A stretch of 64,000 nucleotides of DNA, from the NCBI RefSeq assembly GCF_016803135.1, contig NZ_JAEVFE010000002.1, positions 496,001 to 560,000 of the forward strand, written 5' to 3'. Made by a program: the position numbers and the translations under genes. Under the pieces are notes generated by a model, which was given only the letters and a program-made list of their open reading frames with translations, was not told the DNA's origin and did not search any database. The stretch comes from Altererythrobacter sp. C41 (lineage in GTDB: Bacteria; Pseudomonadota; Alphaproteobacteria; Sphingomonadales; Sphingomonadaceae). Shown here one piece after another: positions 1 through 8,814 of this stretch. The stretch's first letter is position 1; each line of letters begins with the position of its first letter.

Positions 1-1
1 G

Positions 2-1198
2 CTCAAGGCCGCCGGCGTGGCCGGGATCGCCACGCTCGCCGGCGGGCCGACTTCGCACCTGGCGATCCTTGCGGCATCGGCCGGCATTCCGATGGCGGTC
101 GCGTTCGGCGAACCGCTGTGCGGGGTCGAGGAAGGCGAACTCGTCTATCTCGATGGCGACGCGGGAACGCTGCGTCATGCCATGGCGGAAGGGGCAGCCG
201 AGGAGCTGCGGGAGCATCTGGCACGACGCGAGGCGAGCTACCGCGCGGCGCTGGCGACGGCGCAGCGCGAAGCCCGGCTTGCCAGCGGCGAGCGGATAGA
301 GGTCCTGGCCAATATCGGCAGCGTTGCCGATGCGGAGGAGGCCGTTCGGCTGGGCGCCGAAGGCTCCGGCCTCGTGCGCACCGAATTCCTGTTCCTCGAC
401 CGCACCGAGCCTCCCGGCGAGGCGGAGCAGGCTGAAGTCTACGCCGCGATCATCGAGCGCTTCGGCGACCGGCCGGTCATCATCCGCACGCTCGACATCG
501 GGGCCGACAAGCCCGCGCCCTACCTGCCGCTCGCGAAGGAAGACAACCCGGCGCTCGGCGTGCGCGGAATACGCGTGGGGCTGCGCTATCCCGAGCTGCT
601 CGCCGGGCAGATACGCGCGATCCTGCGCGCGTCGGGCGGGCGCACCGCGCACATCATGGCGCCGATGGTGTCCTCGGCCGGCGAGTTCGCGCGGTTGCGC
701 GCCATGCTCGATCGCGTTCTCGCGGAGACCGGGCATGCGGCGCCGGTCAGGCTGGGGGCTATGGTCGAAACGCCGGCCTCGGCGCTCATCGCCGGCACGC
801 TCGCGCGGGAGGCCGACTTCCTGTCGGTCGGCACCAACGACCTCACGCAATATACGCTCGCGGCGGACCGCACCAATTCCGACCTCGCGCGCGATCTCGA
901 CGCGCTGCATCCCGCCGTGACTCGTCTCGTCGGGCTCGCGGCCGAGGGCTGCCGGGCGCACGGCCGCATGCTCGGCATCTGCGGCGGCGCTGCCGGCGAC
1001 CCGCTGGCGGCGGCGGTGCTCGTCGGCCTCGGCGCGCGCGAGCTGTCGGTCAGCGCCGCGCGCGTGCCCGAAATCAAGCAGTGGCTCGCGGCACTTACGC
1101 TCGACCAGTGTCATGCCGCTGCCGAGGCAGCGCTGGTCGCCGCCTCGGCGGAAGAGGCGCGCGGCGAGCTTGGCCGGCTGTTGAAGGGGGCGGCATGA
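2..1198 (+). CDS. Phosphoenolpyruvate-protein phosphotransferase (PTS enzyme I), 3' part
   Basis: The gene enters from the left edge already in frame, so the N-terminus is missing and a fusion to HPr or EIIA domains upstream cannot be excluded. Enzyme I takes phosphate from PEP onto a histidine and passes it to HPr. The phospho-His motif GGPTSHLAI is present, with the His codon at 56-58. The PEP-binding barrel follows, with the signature DFLSVGTNDLTQYTLAADRTN split around the conserved NDL, and the C-terminal Cys motif LGICGGAAGD. The stop overlaps the next start (ATGA at 1195-1198), so it is translationally coupled to the EIICB permease. Family assignment is secure; the sugar served is inferred from the neighbour only. 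Confidence 0.95.
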   Translation, partial: LKAAGVAGIATLAGGPTSHLAILAASAGIPMAVAFGEPLCGVEEGELVYLDGDAGTLRHAMAEGAAEELREHLARREASYRAALATAQREARLASGERIEVLANIGSVADAEEAVRLGAEGSGLVRTEFLFLDRTEPPGEAEQAEVYAAIIERFGDRPVIIRTLDIGADKPAPYLPLAKEDNPALGVRGIRVGLRYPELLAGQIRAILRASGGRTAHIMAPMVSSAGEFARLRAMLDRVLAETGHAAPVRLGAMVETPASALIAGTLAREADFLSVGTNDLTQYTLAADRTNSDLARDLDALHPAVTRLVGLAAEGCRAHGRMLGICGGAAGDPLAAAVLVGLGARELSVSAARVPEIKQWLAALTLDQCHAAAEAALVAASAEEARGELGRLLKGAA

Positions 1199-2892
1199 GG
1201 CGGCTGTTCGCAGGCATCCAGCAGCTAGGGCGGTCGCTGATGCTGCCGATCGCGGTGCTGCCCATCGCCGGGCTGCTGCTGCGCCTCGGCCAGCCCGACT
1301 TGCTCGACATCGGCTTCATTTCCGCCGCCGGGGAGGCGATCTTCGCGCATCTGGGGATCATCTTCGCAGTTGGCGTCGCGATCGGTTTCGCGCGCGACAA
1401 CCACGGCGCCGCGGGGCTTGCCGGGCTGGTCGCCTTCCTCGTCGCCACCAACAGCGCGAAGATGCTGATCGACCTGCCGCCAGGGACGCTCGACGGAGGA
1501 ACGGCCGAGGAGGTCGCCCGCGCCCTCGCCGATTACCGCGACGCGGCCATGGCCAAGCTCGGCGTCCCCATCGGGATCCTGTGCGGCATCCTCTCGGGCG
1601 TGCTGTTCAACCGCTATGCCGACATCCGCCTGCCCGAATTCCTCGCCTTCTTCGGCGGCCGCCGCTTCGTTCCCATCGTCAGCGGCGCGGCCGGTCTCGC
1701 GCTCGGCTTCCTGTTCGGCGAATTCTGGCAGGAAACCGAAAGCGCGATGGACCATGCCAGCCGCGCGATCGTCGGCGCGGGCGAGATCGGCCTGTTCCTC
1801 TACGGTGCGCTCAACCGGCTGCTGATCGTCACCGGGCTGCACCACATCCTCAACAACGTCGCCTGGTTCGTGATCGGCGATTTCGAAGGCACGACCGGCG
1901 ATCTCAGGCGGTTCTTCGCCGGCGATCCCACTGCCGGCGGCTTCATGGCCGGGTTCTTCCCGGTGATGATGTTCGGCATGCCCGCCGCCTGCCTCGCGAT
2001 GTACCGCGCCGCCTTGCCGGTGCGGCGCAAGGAGGTCGCAGGCCTCTATTTCTCGATGGCGCTGACTTCCGCGCTGACCGGCATCACCGAGCCGATCGAG
2101 TTCACCTTCATCTTCCTCGCCCCGCTCCTCTACCTCGTCCACGCGGTGCTGACCGGGCTGTCGATGGTCGTGATGGACCTGCTCGAGGTCAAGCTCGGCT
2201 TCGGCTTCTCCGCCGGGCTGATCGACTATGTCCTCAACTACGGCATCGCCACCAACCCGCTGCTGCTCCTGCCGGTCGGGCTGGCCTATTTCGCGATCTA
2301 CTACTTCACCTTCAGCTTCGTGATCCGGCGCTTCGATCTGGCAACGCCGGGGCGCGGCACAGAGGGAGTTCCCGCGCAAGGGGACACGCAAGGCGGCGAG
2401 AGCGACAAGGGCGGCGCCTGGCTGGACGCGCTCGGCGGGGCCGGGAACATCGTTCAGCTCCGCGCGTGCACTACGCGCCTGCGGCTGATCCTCCGCGATC
2501 CCCAGCGCGTCGACGAAGCCGCGCTCACCGCGCTCGGGGCCAGAGGGACGATCCGGCCGACCGCCGACACGCTCCAGGTGATCGTCGGGCCGACAGCCGA
2601 ACTGCTCTGCGCCGAGATCGGCAGCGCGCGGCATCGCATCCCGGAGGATGCAGAGGCACCGTCGCCGGTACGTGCATCCCGTCCCGTCCCGCCGGATCTT
2701 TACGAGTTTCTCGGCGGGCCGGACAACGTCGTGAGCATGGCACAGGCTCCCGGGCGCGTCATGGTCCGCTTTGCCGAACCCGCCGCGATCGACCTCCCGG
2801 CGTTGCGCTCAAGGCCCGAGATCCGCCACGTCCACGACGCGGGCGACGGCCTGTTCCACATTCTCGTCGCCGAAGGCCCCCCGGCAACCTAG
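1195..2892 (+). CDS. PTS sugar permease EIICB, glucose/N-acetylglucosamine family
   Basis: Predicted 565-residue inner-membrane permease. An N-terminal EIIC domain (about residues 1-390, many hydrophobic helices) carries the conserved TGITEPIEF loop near residue 296. An EIIB domain follows, with the phosphorylatable cysteine in RACTTRLRL (Cys425). A second EIIB-like segment (about 501-563, LGGPDNVVSMAQAPGRV) aligns with the first but has no cysteine. No EIIA domain is present, so EIIA must lie elsewhere, perhaps fused to the upstream enzyme I. I chose the ATG at 1195, coupled to the enzyme I stop; longer ORF versions run through the enzyme I gene. Sugar specificity is uncertain; a TonB receptor next door suggests a carbohydrate such as GlcNAc or a chitin product. 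Confidence 0.9.
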   Translation: MRRLFAGIQQLGRSLMLPIAVLPIAGLLLRLGQPDLLDIGFISAAGEAIFAHLGIIFAVGVAIGFARDNHGAAGLAGLVAFLVATNSAKMLIDLPPGTLDGGTAEEVARALADYRDAAMAKLGVPIGILCGILSGVLFNRYADIRLPEFLAFFGGRRFVPIVSGAAGLALGFLFGEFWQETESAMDHASRAIVGAGEIGLFLYGALNRLLIVTGLHHILNNVAWFVIGDFEGTTGDLRRFFAGDPTAGGFMAGFFPVMMFGMPAACLAMYRAALPVRRKEVAGLYFSMALTSALTGITEPIEFTFIFLAPLLYLVHAVLTGLSMVVMDLLEVKLGFGFSAGLIDYVLNYGIATNPLLLLPVGLAYFAIYYFTFSFVIRRFDLATPGRGTEGVPAQGDTQGGESDKGGAWLDALGGAGNIVQLRACTTRLRLILRDPQRVDEAALTALGARGTIRPTADTLQVIVGPTAELLCAEIGSARHRIPEDAEAPSPVRASRPVPPDLYEFLGGPDNVVSMAQAPGRVMVRFAEPAAIDLPALRSRPEIRHVHDAGDGLFHILVAEGPPAT

Positions 2893-3104
2893 GGCGCCGC
2901 TTCGTCGCCGATGCGGCACCGTTTCCGACCCACTTTCCCTGACATGCCGGCCGCCCTGGCGTAAGTCCGCTGCGGGCATTGCAGAGCGCGTCCGCGATGC
3001 GGCGTCATCAGGGCGCACTGGGGATTCAGATCGCCGGGAAAGTCACACGCGAACGGACCACCACGGGCGGAATTGCCGCCGAAATGGATCAAGCTGCAGG
3101 TATG

Positions 3105-3145
3105 AATGTTCGTTAACATTGACATCAATGTCAGTTACGTTAGAA
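3105..3145 (+). promoter_or_regulatory. Operator-like palindromes upstream of the TonB receptor
   Basis: The 308-base gap 2893-3200 contains two adjoining inverted repeats: AATGTT-CGTT-AACATT (3105-3120) and TGACATCAATGTCA (3120-3133, perfect 14-bp palindrome, readable as TGACA-N4-TGTCA). The second overlaps a TTGACA hexamer at 3119-3124 that could be a -35 element, with a weak TTAGAA at 3140-3145 as a -10. A repressor bound here would block the promoter. TGACA-N4-TGTCA is the half-site layout I recall for GlcNAc-type repressors of other proteobacteria; that link is from memory and is an inference. A good Shine-Dalgarno, GGGGAGAGGG, sits at 3189-3198. The rest of the gap shows nothing recognisable. 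Confidence 0.5.
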
Positions 3146-3200
3146 GCGATCGAATTCGAGCGACGGGTCATCAAGATCCGCGACAAAAGGGGAGAGGGAA

Positions 3201-6200
3201 ATGGGGATCGCCCGTAGTTGTCTTTGCGCGTGCAGCACCTTGGCCTTGGTCGCAGCGGGCGTATCGCCGGCCCTGGCGCAGGATGTGGATGACGAAGGGG
3301 AGACCCCCGAGGCCGCGAGCGGGGTGACGGGCGACGGGGCAGTGATCATCGTCACCGCGCAGAAGCGCGAGGAATCGATCCAGGACGTGCCGATCGCCGT
3401 CACCGCGATCTCCGCCGAGGGGCTCGACGACTACAAGATCGAAACCGGCGGCGAACTCCTGCGCGCCGTGCCGAACGTGAACTTCTCCAAGAGCAATTTC
3501 AGCATGTACAACTTCTCGATCCGCGGGGTCGGGACCAAGGCGATTTCGGCGGCGAGCGACCCCGCGGTCGCGGTCAGCTTCAACAACACCGCCCTGGCCC
3601 GCAACCGCCTGTTCGAATCCGAATTCTTCGACATGGCGCGGATCGAGGTGCTGCGCGGACCGCAGGGCACGCTCTACGGCCGCAATGCCACGGCAGGCGT
3701 GGTCAACCTGATCCCCGCATTGCCGACCGACGAGTTCGAGGGATCGGTCAAGGCCGAGGTCGGAAGCTATTCCACGCGCCGCCTGAACGGCATGCTCAAC
3801 GTGCCGCTCGGCGACACCTTCGGCGTGCGTGTCGCCGGCCAGTGGACCAAGCGCGACGGGTTCGACTACAACACCTTCACCCAGAGCCGCGTGAACGGCC
3901 GCGACCTGTGGTCGACCCGCGCGATCGCGGAATGGGAACCGAGCGACCGCTTCCGCGCCAACGTGATCTGGCAGCATTTCGAGGAAGACGACAACCGCTC
4001 GCGCACCGGCAAACAGCTTTGCCACACCGATCCGGGGCCCGAGATGGTCGGCGACGTGGAGATCACCGACCCGCTGGTTCGCGGCCGCATGAGCCAGGGC
4101 TGCGTGCCCGGCTCGCTCTATGAGGATGCCGCGTTCGGCGTGCCGAACGGATACAGCCTGGCCTATACCTATGTTCCGCGACTGATCTCGATCGGCCGCG
4201 AACTGCTCCCCGATGGCAGCGCGGGCGAGACAGTCTATGTCACCAACACCGGAAATCCTTACGAGGGTCTGACGCAGTCGCGCGACCTGCGCGAGATCGC
4301 GACCAGCTACGATCCGAAGTTCCGCGCCAAGAACGACGTCGTGCAGCTCAATCTCGAGTTCGAGCCGGCGGACGGTCTGACGCTGGTGTCGCAGACGGCC
4401 TATTCGCGCGACCGCTACTTCTCGACGCAGGATTACGGCCGCTTCATCAGCAATCCGATCTTCAATGACTCCACCGGGGCGCTGGCCGACCGCCGCGGCA
4501 ATCCGCTCGATACCGTGACCTATCCCGGTCCGACGCCCGGGGGCATCTTCTGCGACCCGCAACTGGGCTGTTCGGACCGCATGGTCTCGGCGGACCTCAA
4601 CCGTTCGCGCAACCGCCAATGGTCGCAGGAAATACGCCTTCAATCGGATTTCGACGGCCCGGTGAATTTCAACGTCGGCGCCAACTACTTGGATTTCAAA
4701 TCCAAGGACGATTACTACGTGTTCAACAACACGTTCACGCTAATTGCGGAATGGTTCTACAGCGCGGTGCCCACCTTCGGGCATCCCGCCTCGGGGCAGA
4801 ACGCTACGCTTCCCTGCGAACTCGGCTTCGAAGAGCGGGAATGCGTCTATATCGACCCGAACCCGATCGGCAGCCTGAACGATCAGGGCCACAACTACTT
4901 CCTCAGCCAGAACGGGGTCCGCACCAAGAGCTGGGCCGCGTTCGGCGAGCTGTATTGGAACATTGCCGACGATCTCAAGCTGACGCTCGGTCTGCGCTAC
5001 ACGCGAGACAAGAAGGTTTCAGATCAGATCCCAAGCCAACTCCTGCTCGGCGGGGGCACCGAGACAGATTTCCCCGGAGGCAGCACTGGCGGGCAAGTGA
5101 ATAGCGGCTATCCCGCGCTGCCCGATATCGAGCAGAAGTGGGGCGAATTCACCGGGCGCGCGGTGCTCGATTGGCAGCCGGTGTTGGACTTCACCGATGA
5201 AACGCTTGTCTATCTCTCCGCCGCACGGGGCTACAAGGGTGGTGGGAGCAACCCTCCCCGCGTCGACTTCAACCCCGCCGTCGTCCAGTACCAGTTCCTG
5301 CCGCAGACGTTCCGGCCCGAATTCCTCAACGCGTTCGAGATCGGCATGAAGAACACCTTTGCCGATGGCCGCCTGATCCTCAATGCGGCGGCGTTCTACT
5401 ACGACTACGACGACTACCAAATCTCGCAGATCGTCGACCGGATCGCCTACAACGAGAACTTCGATGCGACGACCTGGGGGCTCGAGCTCGAAGCGGCCTG
5501 GCGCCCGTCGCGCAACTTCCGGGTCGATGCCAACTTTGGATATCTCCAGACCAAGCTCGCCGAGGGATCGCAGTCGATCGACGTGATGAACCGCACCCAG
5601 GGCGACGAGGACTGGATGGTGCTCCGCCCCTGGCTTCAGGTGCCGTCCAATTGCATCGCGCCGACCGACTTCGTGGAGCGGATCGTCGGAAGCCCCTTCG
5701 GTGAAGACATCCAATGGCTCGCGCTCTCGGCGCTCTGCCCGGGATCGAACCGCATCGGCACGTATAATCCGGATGCTCCCGGGCAAGTACCCTATTGGGC
5801 CCTCTTCGGGTTCACCTACGATCCCTTCGCCGCCTACAATCCGGATACGGTGGGCCTGAGTATCGCCGATGGCGGCAGCGGCGCCCCCAATGGCGGACGC
5901 GGGTTCTATGCCGATCTGTCCGGCAACGAGCTGCCCAACGCCCCGCGCTGGACGATGAATCTGGGCGCCCAGTACACCTTCTTCCTGGAAGACGACGACT
6001 GGGAGCTGACCTTCCGCGGCGATTACTACCGCCAGGCGAAGAGCTATGCCCGGATCTACAACACCGAATACGATCGGCTGAAGGCGTGGGACAACCTGAA
6101 CCTCGCAGTGACGCTCGAACGTCCCGAATCCCAGCTAGCTTTCCAGCTCTACGTGAAGAACGTGTTCAACGATGCGCCGATCACCGACTTCTTCACCAAC

Positions 6201-6281
6201 AGCGACGACACGGGGCTGACGAGCAACGTCTTCACCCTCGATCCGCGCATCATCGGCTTCAGCGTGACCAAGGGGTTCTGA
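3201..6281 (+). CDS. TonB-dependent outer-membrane receptor
   Basis: Predicted 1026-residue outer-membrane transporter energised by TonB. It has a signal peptide ending in SPALA-QDV (cleavage near residue 26), a TonB-box/plug start VIIVTAQKREESIQDVP near residue 50, the plug motif LRGPQGTLYGRNATAG near residue 151, and a long beta-barrel ending in FSVTKGF with the usual terminal aromatic residue. Several insertions containing paired cysteines (for example around 4016-4105 and 4550-4850) are probably extracellular loops. It follows the PTS genes but has its own promoter and operator. The substrate is unknown; location and operator suggest a sugar, but siderophore or other ligands are possible. 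Confidence 0.93.
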   Translation: MGIARSCLCACSTLALVAAGVSPALAQDVDDEGETPEAASGVTGDGAVIIVTAQKREESIQDVPIAVTAISAEGLDDYKIETGGELLRAVPNVNFSKSNFSMYNFSIRGVGTKAISAASDPAVAVSFNNTALARNRLFESEFFDMARIEVLRGPQGTLYGRNATAGVVNLIPALPTDEFEGSVKAEVGSYSTRRLNGMLNVPLGDTFGVRVAGQWTKRDGFDYNTFTQSRVNGRDLWSTRAIAEWEPSDRFRANVIWQHFEEDDNRSRTGKQLCHTDPGPEMVGDVEITDPLVRGRMSQGCVPGSLYEDAAFGVPNGYSLAYTYVPRLISIGRELLPDGSAGETVYVTNTGNPYEGLTQSRDLREIATSYDPKFRAKNDVVQLNLEFEPADGLTLVSQTAYSRDRYFSTQDYGRFISNPIFNDSTGALADRRGNPLDTVTYPGPTPGGIFCDPQLGCSDRMVSADLNRSRNRQWSQEIRLQSDFDGPVNFNVGANYLDFKSKDDYYVFNNTFTLIAEWFYSAVPTFGHPASGQNATLPCELGFEERECVYIDPNPIGSLNDQGHNYFLSQNGVRTKSWAAFGELYWNIADDLKLTLGLRYTRDKKVSDQIPSQLLLGGGTETDFPGGSTGGQVNSGYPALPDIEQKWGEFTGRAVLDWQPVLDFTDETLVYLSAARGYKGGGSNPPRVDFNPAVVQYQFLPQTFRPEFLNAFEIGMKNTFADGRLILNAAAFYYDYDDYQISQIVDRIAYNENFDATTWGLELEAAWRPSRNFRVDANFGYLQTKLAEGSQSIDVMNRTQGDEDWMVLRPWLQVPSNCIAPTDFVERIVGSPFGEDIQWLALSALCPGSNRIGTYNPDAPGQVPYWALFGFTYDPFAAYNPDTVGLSIADGGSGAPNGGRGFYADLSGNELPNAPRWTMNLGAQYTFFLEDDDWELTFRGDYYRQAKSYARIYNTEYDRLKAWDNLNLAVTLERPESQLAFQLYVKNVFNDAPITDFFTNSDDTGLTSNVFTLDPRIIGFSVTKGF

Positions 6282-6329
6282 GCCCCCTCTTATATGCAAG
6301 CCACGAGTTCGAATAAGGGAGAGTAGGCG

Positions 6330-6887
6330 ATGAGAAGGCCTGTGCTAAATATCGCGATTGCAGCGCTGCTCGCGGTTCCGCAAGCAGCTGCTGCGTCGGA
6401 AGACTACATCTCGCCTGAAGCGCCGTGGACCTTTGAAGGGGGCATCGACTATTCCAAAGGTCTGAATTTTTCCTGCGAAGGAGTGGTGGCAATAACTGGG
6501 CCCAACGATATGGCCGACGCGACCCCGCCGTTCGACCATTCTGATGTTTCCAACTTAAGCGCGACGATTACCCTCAGTGGGGGCGGCGGTTTTTGCCATG
6601 CAATAGTTTTCTCCCCAGTCCCCGCGGGCAGTATATCTTATGATTCCACCGGGCCTTCTACTGGGGTTTTCACCTTTCATGATGTCTTCGTCGACGCCCA
6701 TCTAGGCAGCTGCGGAGGCGATATGAACTTCATGTGGGATGAGGCGACTCAAACGTTTGATCTGTTTGGGGCGCTGCCGGGGATAAGCGGGCCCGAGTGC
6801 GGGTTCGCGGGGCGGCTGAACCTATCTTCACCATCTTCGGGAGATGCGAATGAAGCGGGCGATACTGATCATAGCCCAAGTCATTAG
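6330..6887 (+). CDS. Small secreted hypothetical protein, cysteine-containing
   Basis: Predicted 185-residue protein that I do not recognise. A signal peptide is clear (MRRPVLNIAIAALLAVPQAA, then AASEDY). The mature part contains cysteines in FSCEG, GGFCHA, GSCGGD and PECGF, compatible with two disulfides in the periplasm or outside the cell, and it is rich in Gly, Ser, Thr and Asp with alternating hydrophobic stretches suggesting a beta-sandwich. The C-terminus is polar (SSPSSGDANEAGDTDHSPSH). Base composition is visibly less GC-rich than its neighbours. It lies 48 bases after the TonB receptor, behind the start-proximal GGGAGAG at 6319-6325, and may be co-transcribed with it. Confidence 0.7.
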   Translation: MRRPVLNIAIAALLAVPQAAAASEDYISPEAPWTFEGGIDYSKGLNFSCEGVVAITGPNDMADATPPFDHSDVSNLSATITLSGGGGFCHAIVFSPVPAGSISYDSTGPSTGVFTFHDVFVDAHLGSCGGDMNFMWDEATQTFDLFGALPGISGPECGFAGRLNLSSPSSGDANEAGDTDHSPSH

Positions 6888-7035
6888 TGGCTCCGACTCG
6901 CAAACCACTGCTCATGGCGGTGCGAAGAATCGGCAACAGCGATCGGGCAGGTGAGATGTGGACGACGTCACAGATCGGCCAGATAGATTACGAGCAGGCC
7001 CTCGCGATCAGTCCGCTTACTCCTGATTGGTGCTT

Positions 7036-7063
7036 ATCGGCTTCAGCGTGCCAAGGGGTTCTA
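7036..7063 (+). pseudogene. Remnant of a TonB-receptor 3' end
   Basis: These 28 bases repeat the extreme 3' end of the intact receptor at 6254-6281 (coding IGFSVTKGF-stop). They differ by one deleted base after GTG and a TAA instead of TGA stop. No open frame leads into them, so this is a decayed tail of a duplicated or recombined receptor gene. The surrounding 6888-7228 gap (341 bases) otherwise holds only the hairpin at 7084-7123. Confidence 0.6.
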
Positions 7064-7083
7064 AGGGGGGGTACGCTGTCGGT

Positions 7084-7123
7084 GAAGCCTTCCGGGCCGG
7101 CTCACCCGGTCCCGGAAGGCTTC
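7084..7123. terminator. Strong hairpin, probable bidirectional terminator
   Basis: GAAGCCTTCCGGG (7084-7096) and CCCGGAAGGCTTC (7111-7123) form a perfect 13-bp stem, and CCGG/CCGG inside the loop may add four more pairs. It lies between genes that converge on it (receptor tail on +, thiolase-like gene on -). No T-run follows on either strand, so termination may be imperfect or factor-assisted. Confidence 0.65.
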
Positions 7124-7228
7124 AATACCAGCCCAATTACATGGGACGATTGCAGACGCGCCGTCCGCTCACTCCGTGCCTGGCGATCGGGTGCGGTGAC
7201 GCTCGCCAGGATCTCCGCGTCCTGCGTT

Positions 7229-8773
7229 CTACCCGTCGATCGCCTCGTGACGGGCCACGGATCGTCCGTCCGGCGCCACCGATAGCGCGAGCCGCGCGCC
7301 GAAGGGTTCGCCCGCCTCGAACATCGAACGTGTGGGCGCGTGGGCGAGATCGGCGTTCGCGGCCACGCGTTCACCCGCTTCGTTGCGCCCGAGCACCACG
7401 GCGGCCGGGCCCGATCGGCCCTCCATCAAGGTATAGGTTTCGACCGTCAGCCATGCGGCGGGCGCCTCCGCTTTCCGCACGGTTTCGGCCGCCGTTGGAA
7501 CCGCGACCCAGCGGTCGGCGCCGGACCAGTCGGCTGGCTCGGTCGAGTAGATGCCGGTCGAATACTTGCTCATGAACCCGCCGTTCGCGCCGACCAGTGC
7601 ATGGCTGCCCCGCCGTTCCCGCAGGCGCTGCACCGCCTCCGCAACGGCATGGGCCGAATAGTTGTTGCCCGCGCCGCCGAAGAACGGCAGCCCGCCGGTC
7701 AGCGTCAGCCCGCGCGGATCGTCGATCGCCAGTCCGAAGTGGTCGGTCACGTTGAACACCGGAATGGCGAAGCAGCTATAGAGGTCGAGCAGGGCCATGT
7801 CGCCGAGCGTGCGGCCGCTGCGTTCCAGCGCGGTCTCGATCGAGGCGATCGAGGCAGGGCTGCGCGCAAGATCGGGCCGCTCCATCACCGACAGCTCCTT
7901 CGCATCGGCGACAGCGTGGACATGAACCCATCGCTCCTCCGGAATCCCCAAGGCGCGCGCCTTGCCGGCCGATGCGATCACGATCGCGGCGGCCTGGTTC
8001 ACCTGGTCGCGTGCGACCGTCATCCGGGCGTAGGGCTCGGCCACGATCCGGTTGCGCGGGGTCACCCGCGCCAGTTCGGCAGCGCTATGCACCTCGCGCG
8101 AGGCAGCGTGTGGATTAGCCGCGGCCACTTCGGTGAACGGCGCGAAGAGCTCGCCGATCGCCGCCCGGTAGTCCGCGAGCGAGCATCCCAGCCGCGCGCG
8201 CCGGGCATTCTCGAACAGCGCGTAGTGCGCGATCGCGCTGGTCGCGCCGTGCCGGAGCAGTTCGGCATCGAACATGCCATCCAGCCCGAAGCCGCGATCC
8301 TCCAGTTCGCCGCCGACCTTCTCCGACCAGTCGCGCGTCTCGCCGGCGCCCAGCAGCGCGCGCACGGTCGAGATCGCCTCCGCGCCGACGATTGTCGCCA
8401 TCTCGCTCTCGCCGCGGGCGATGGCGGCGGCGAACTCGCCGAGCAGCTTCTGGTTGGTCTGCCCGCCGGTGGTTTCGAGAATCGCGCGCCGCGGGTCGGC
8501 ACCGACCCGGCGCCCGATCGCGCGCGGCGGATTGTCCGCCCGGCCGAACGGGGTCTTGGCGTCGGGACGCGAGATTTCGAATTGGCGAATTGCGCCGATC
8601 GTATCGATCGCGCGCGCGGCGTCGCCGGCCGCGTGGGTGTCGGCAAGCGCGGCTTTCAGCGCTTCTCCGGCCAGATCCATGTGGGACAGCGCGCGATAGC
8701 CCGGGTCCTGGGGACGTTCGGAGACTTGCCCGACCCCGACGATAACGGGCGTCAGCTCATGGATTTCGGACAT
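7229..8773 (-). CDS. Acetyl-CoA acetyltransferase-like (thiolase fold) protein
   Basis: Predicted 514 residues, starting MSEIHELTPVIVGVGQVSERP as in the SCP2-type thiolase-like acetyltransferases of actinobacteria and proteobacteria. The thiolase superfamily core is visible (ATIVGAEAISTVRALL, TLTGGLPFFGGAGNNYS, ALVGANGGFMSKYSTG). The position where thiolases carry the nucleophilic cysteine reads ETTGGQTNQKLL, with no cysteine, and the usual C-terminal Cys-Gly-His motif is also absent. A C-terminal extension of about 100 residues follows the fold. It may therefore act on acyl-CoA differently from a classical thiolase. It is transcribed divergently from the flavin reductase. Confidence 0.8.
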   Translation of the reverse strand: MSEIHELTPVIVGVGQVSERPQDPGYRALSHMDLAGEALKAALADTHAAGDAARAIDTIGAIRQFEISRPDAKTPFGRADNPPRAIGRRVGADPRRAILETTGGQTNQKLLGEFAAAIARGESEMATIVGAEAISTVRALLGAGETRDWSEKVGGELEDRGFGLDGMFDAELLRHGATSAIAHYALFENARRARLGCSLADYRAAIGELFAPFTEVAAANPHAASREVHSAAELARVTPRNRIVAEPYARMTVARDQVNQAAAIVIASAGKARALGIPEERWVHVHAVADAKELSVMERPDLARSPASIASIETALERSGRTLGDMALLDLYSCFAIPVFNVTDHFGLAIDDPRGLTLTGGLPFFGGAGNNYSAHAVAEAVQRLRERRGSHALVGANGGFMSKYSTGIYSTEPADWSGADRWVAVPTAAETVRKAEAPAAWLTVETYTLMEGRSGPAAVVLGRNEAGERVAANADLAHAPTRSMFEAGEPFGARLALSVAPDGRSVARHEAIDG

Positions 8774-8814
8774 CGCGGTTGCTCTTCCTCCCCAGCGAGA
8801 TTAGCGACGGACGC

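Noticed and set aside
1225-2634. 469-residue leftward frame across the PTS permease
   Set aside because: Antisense shadow; the rightward frame has clear EIIC and EIIB motifs.
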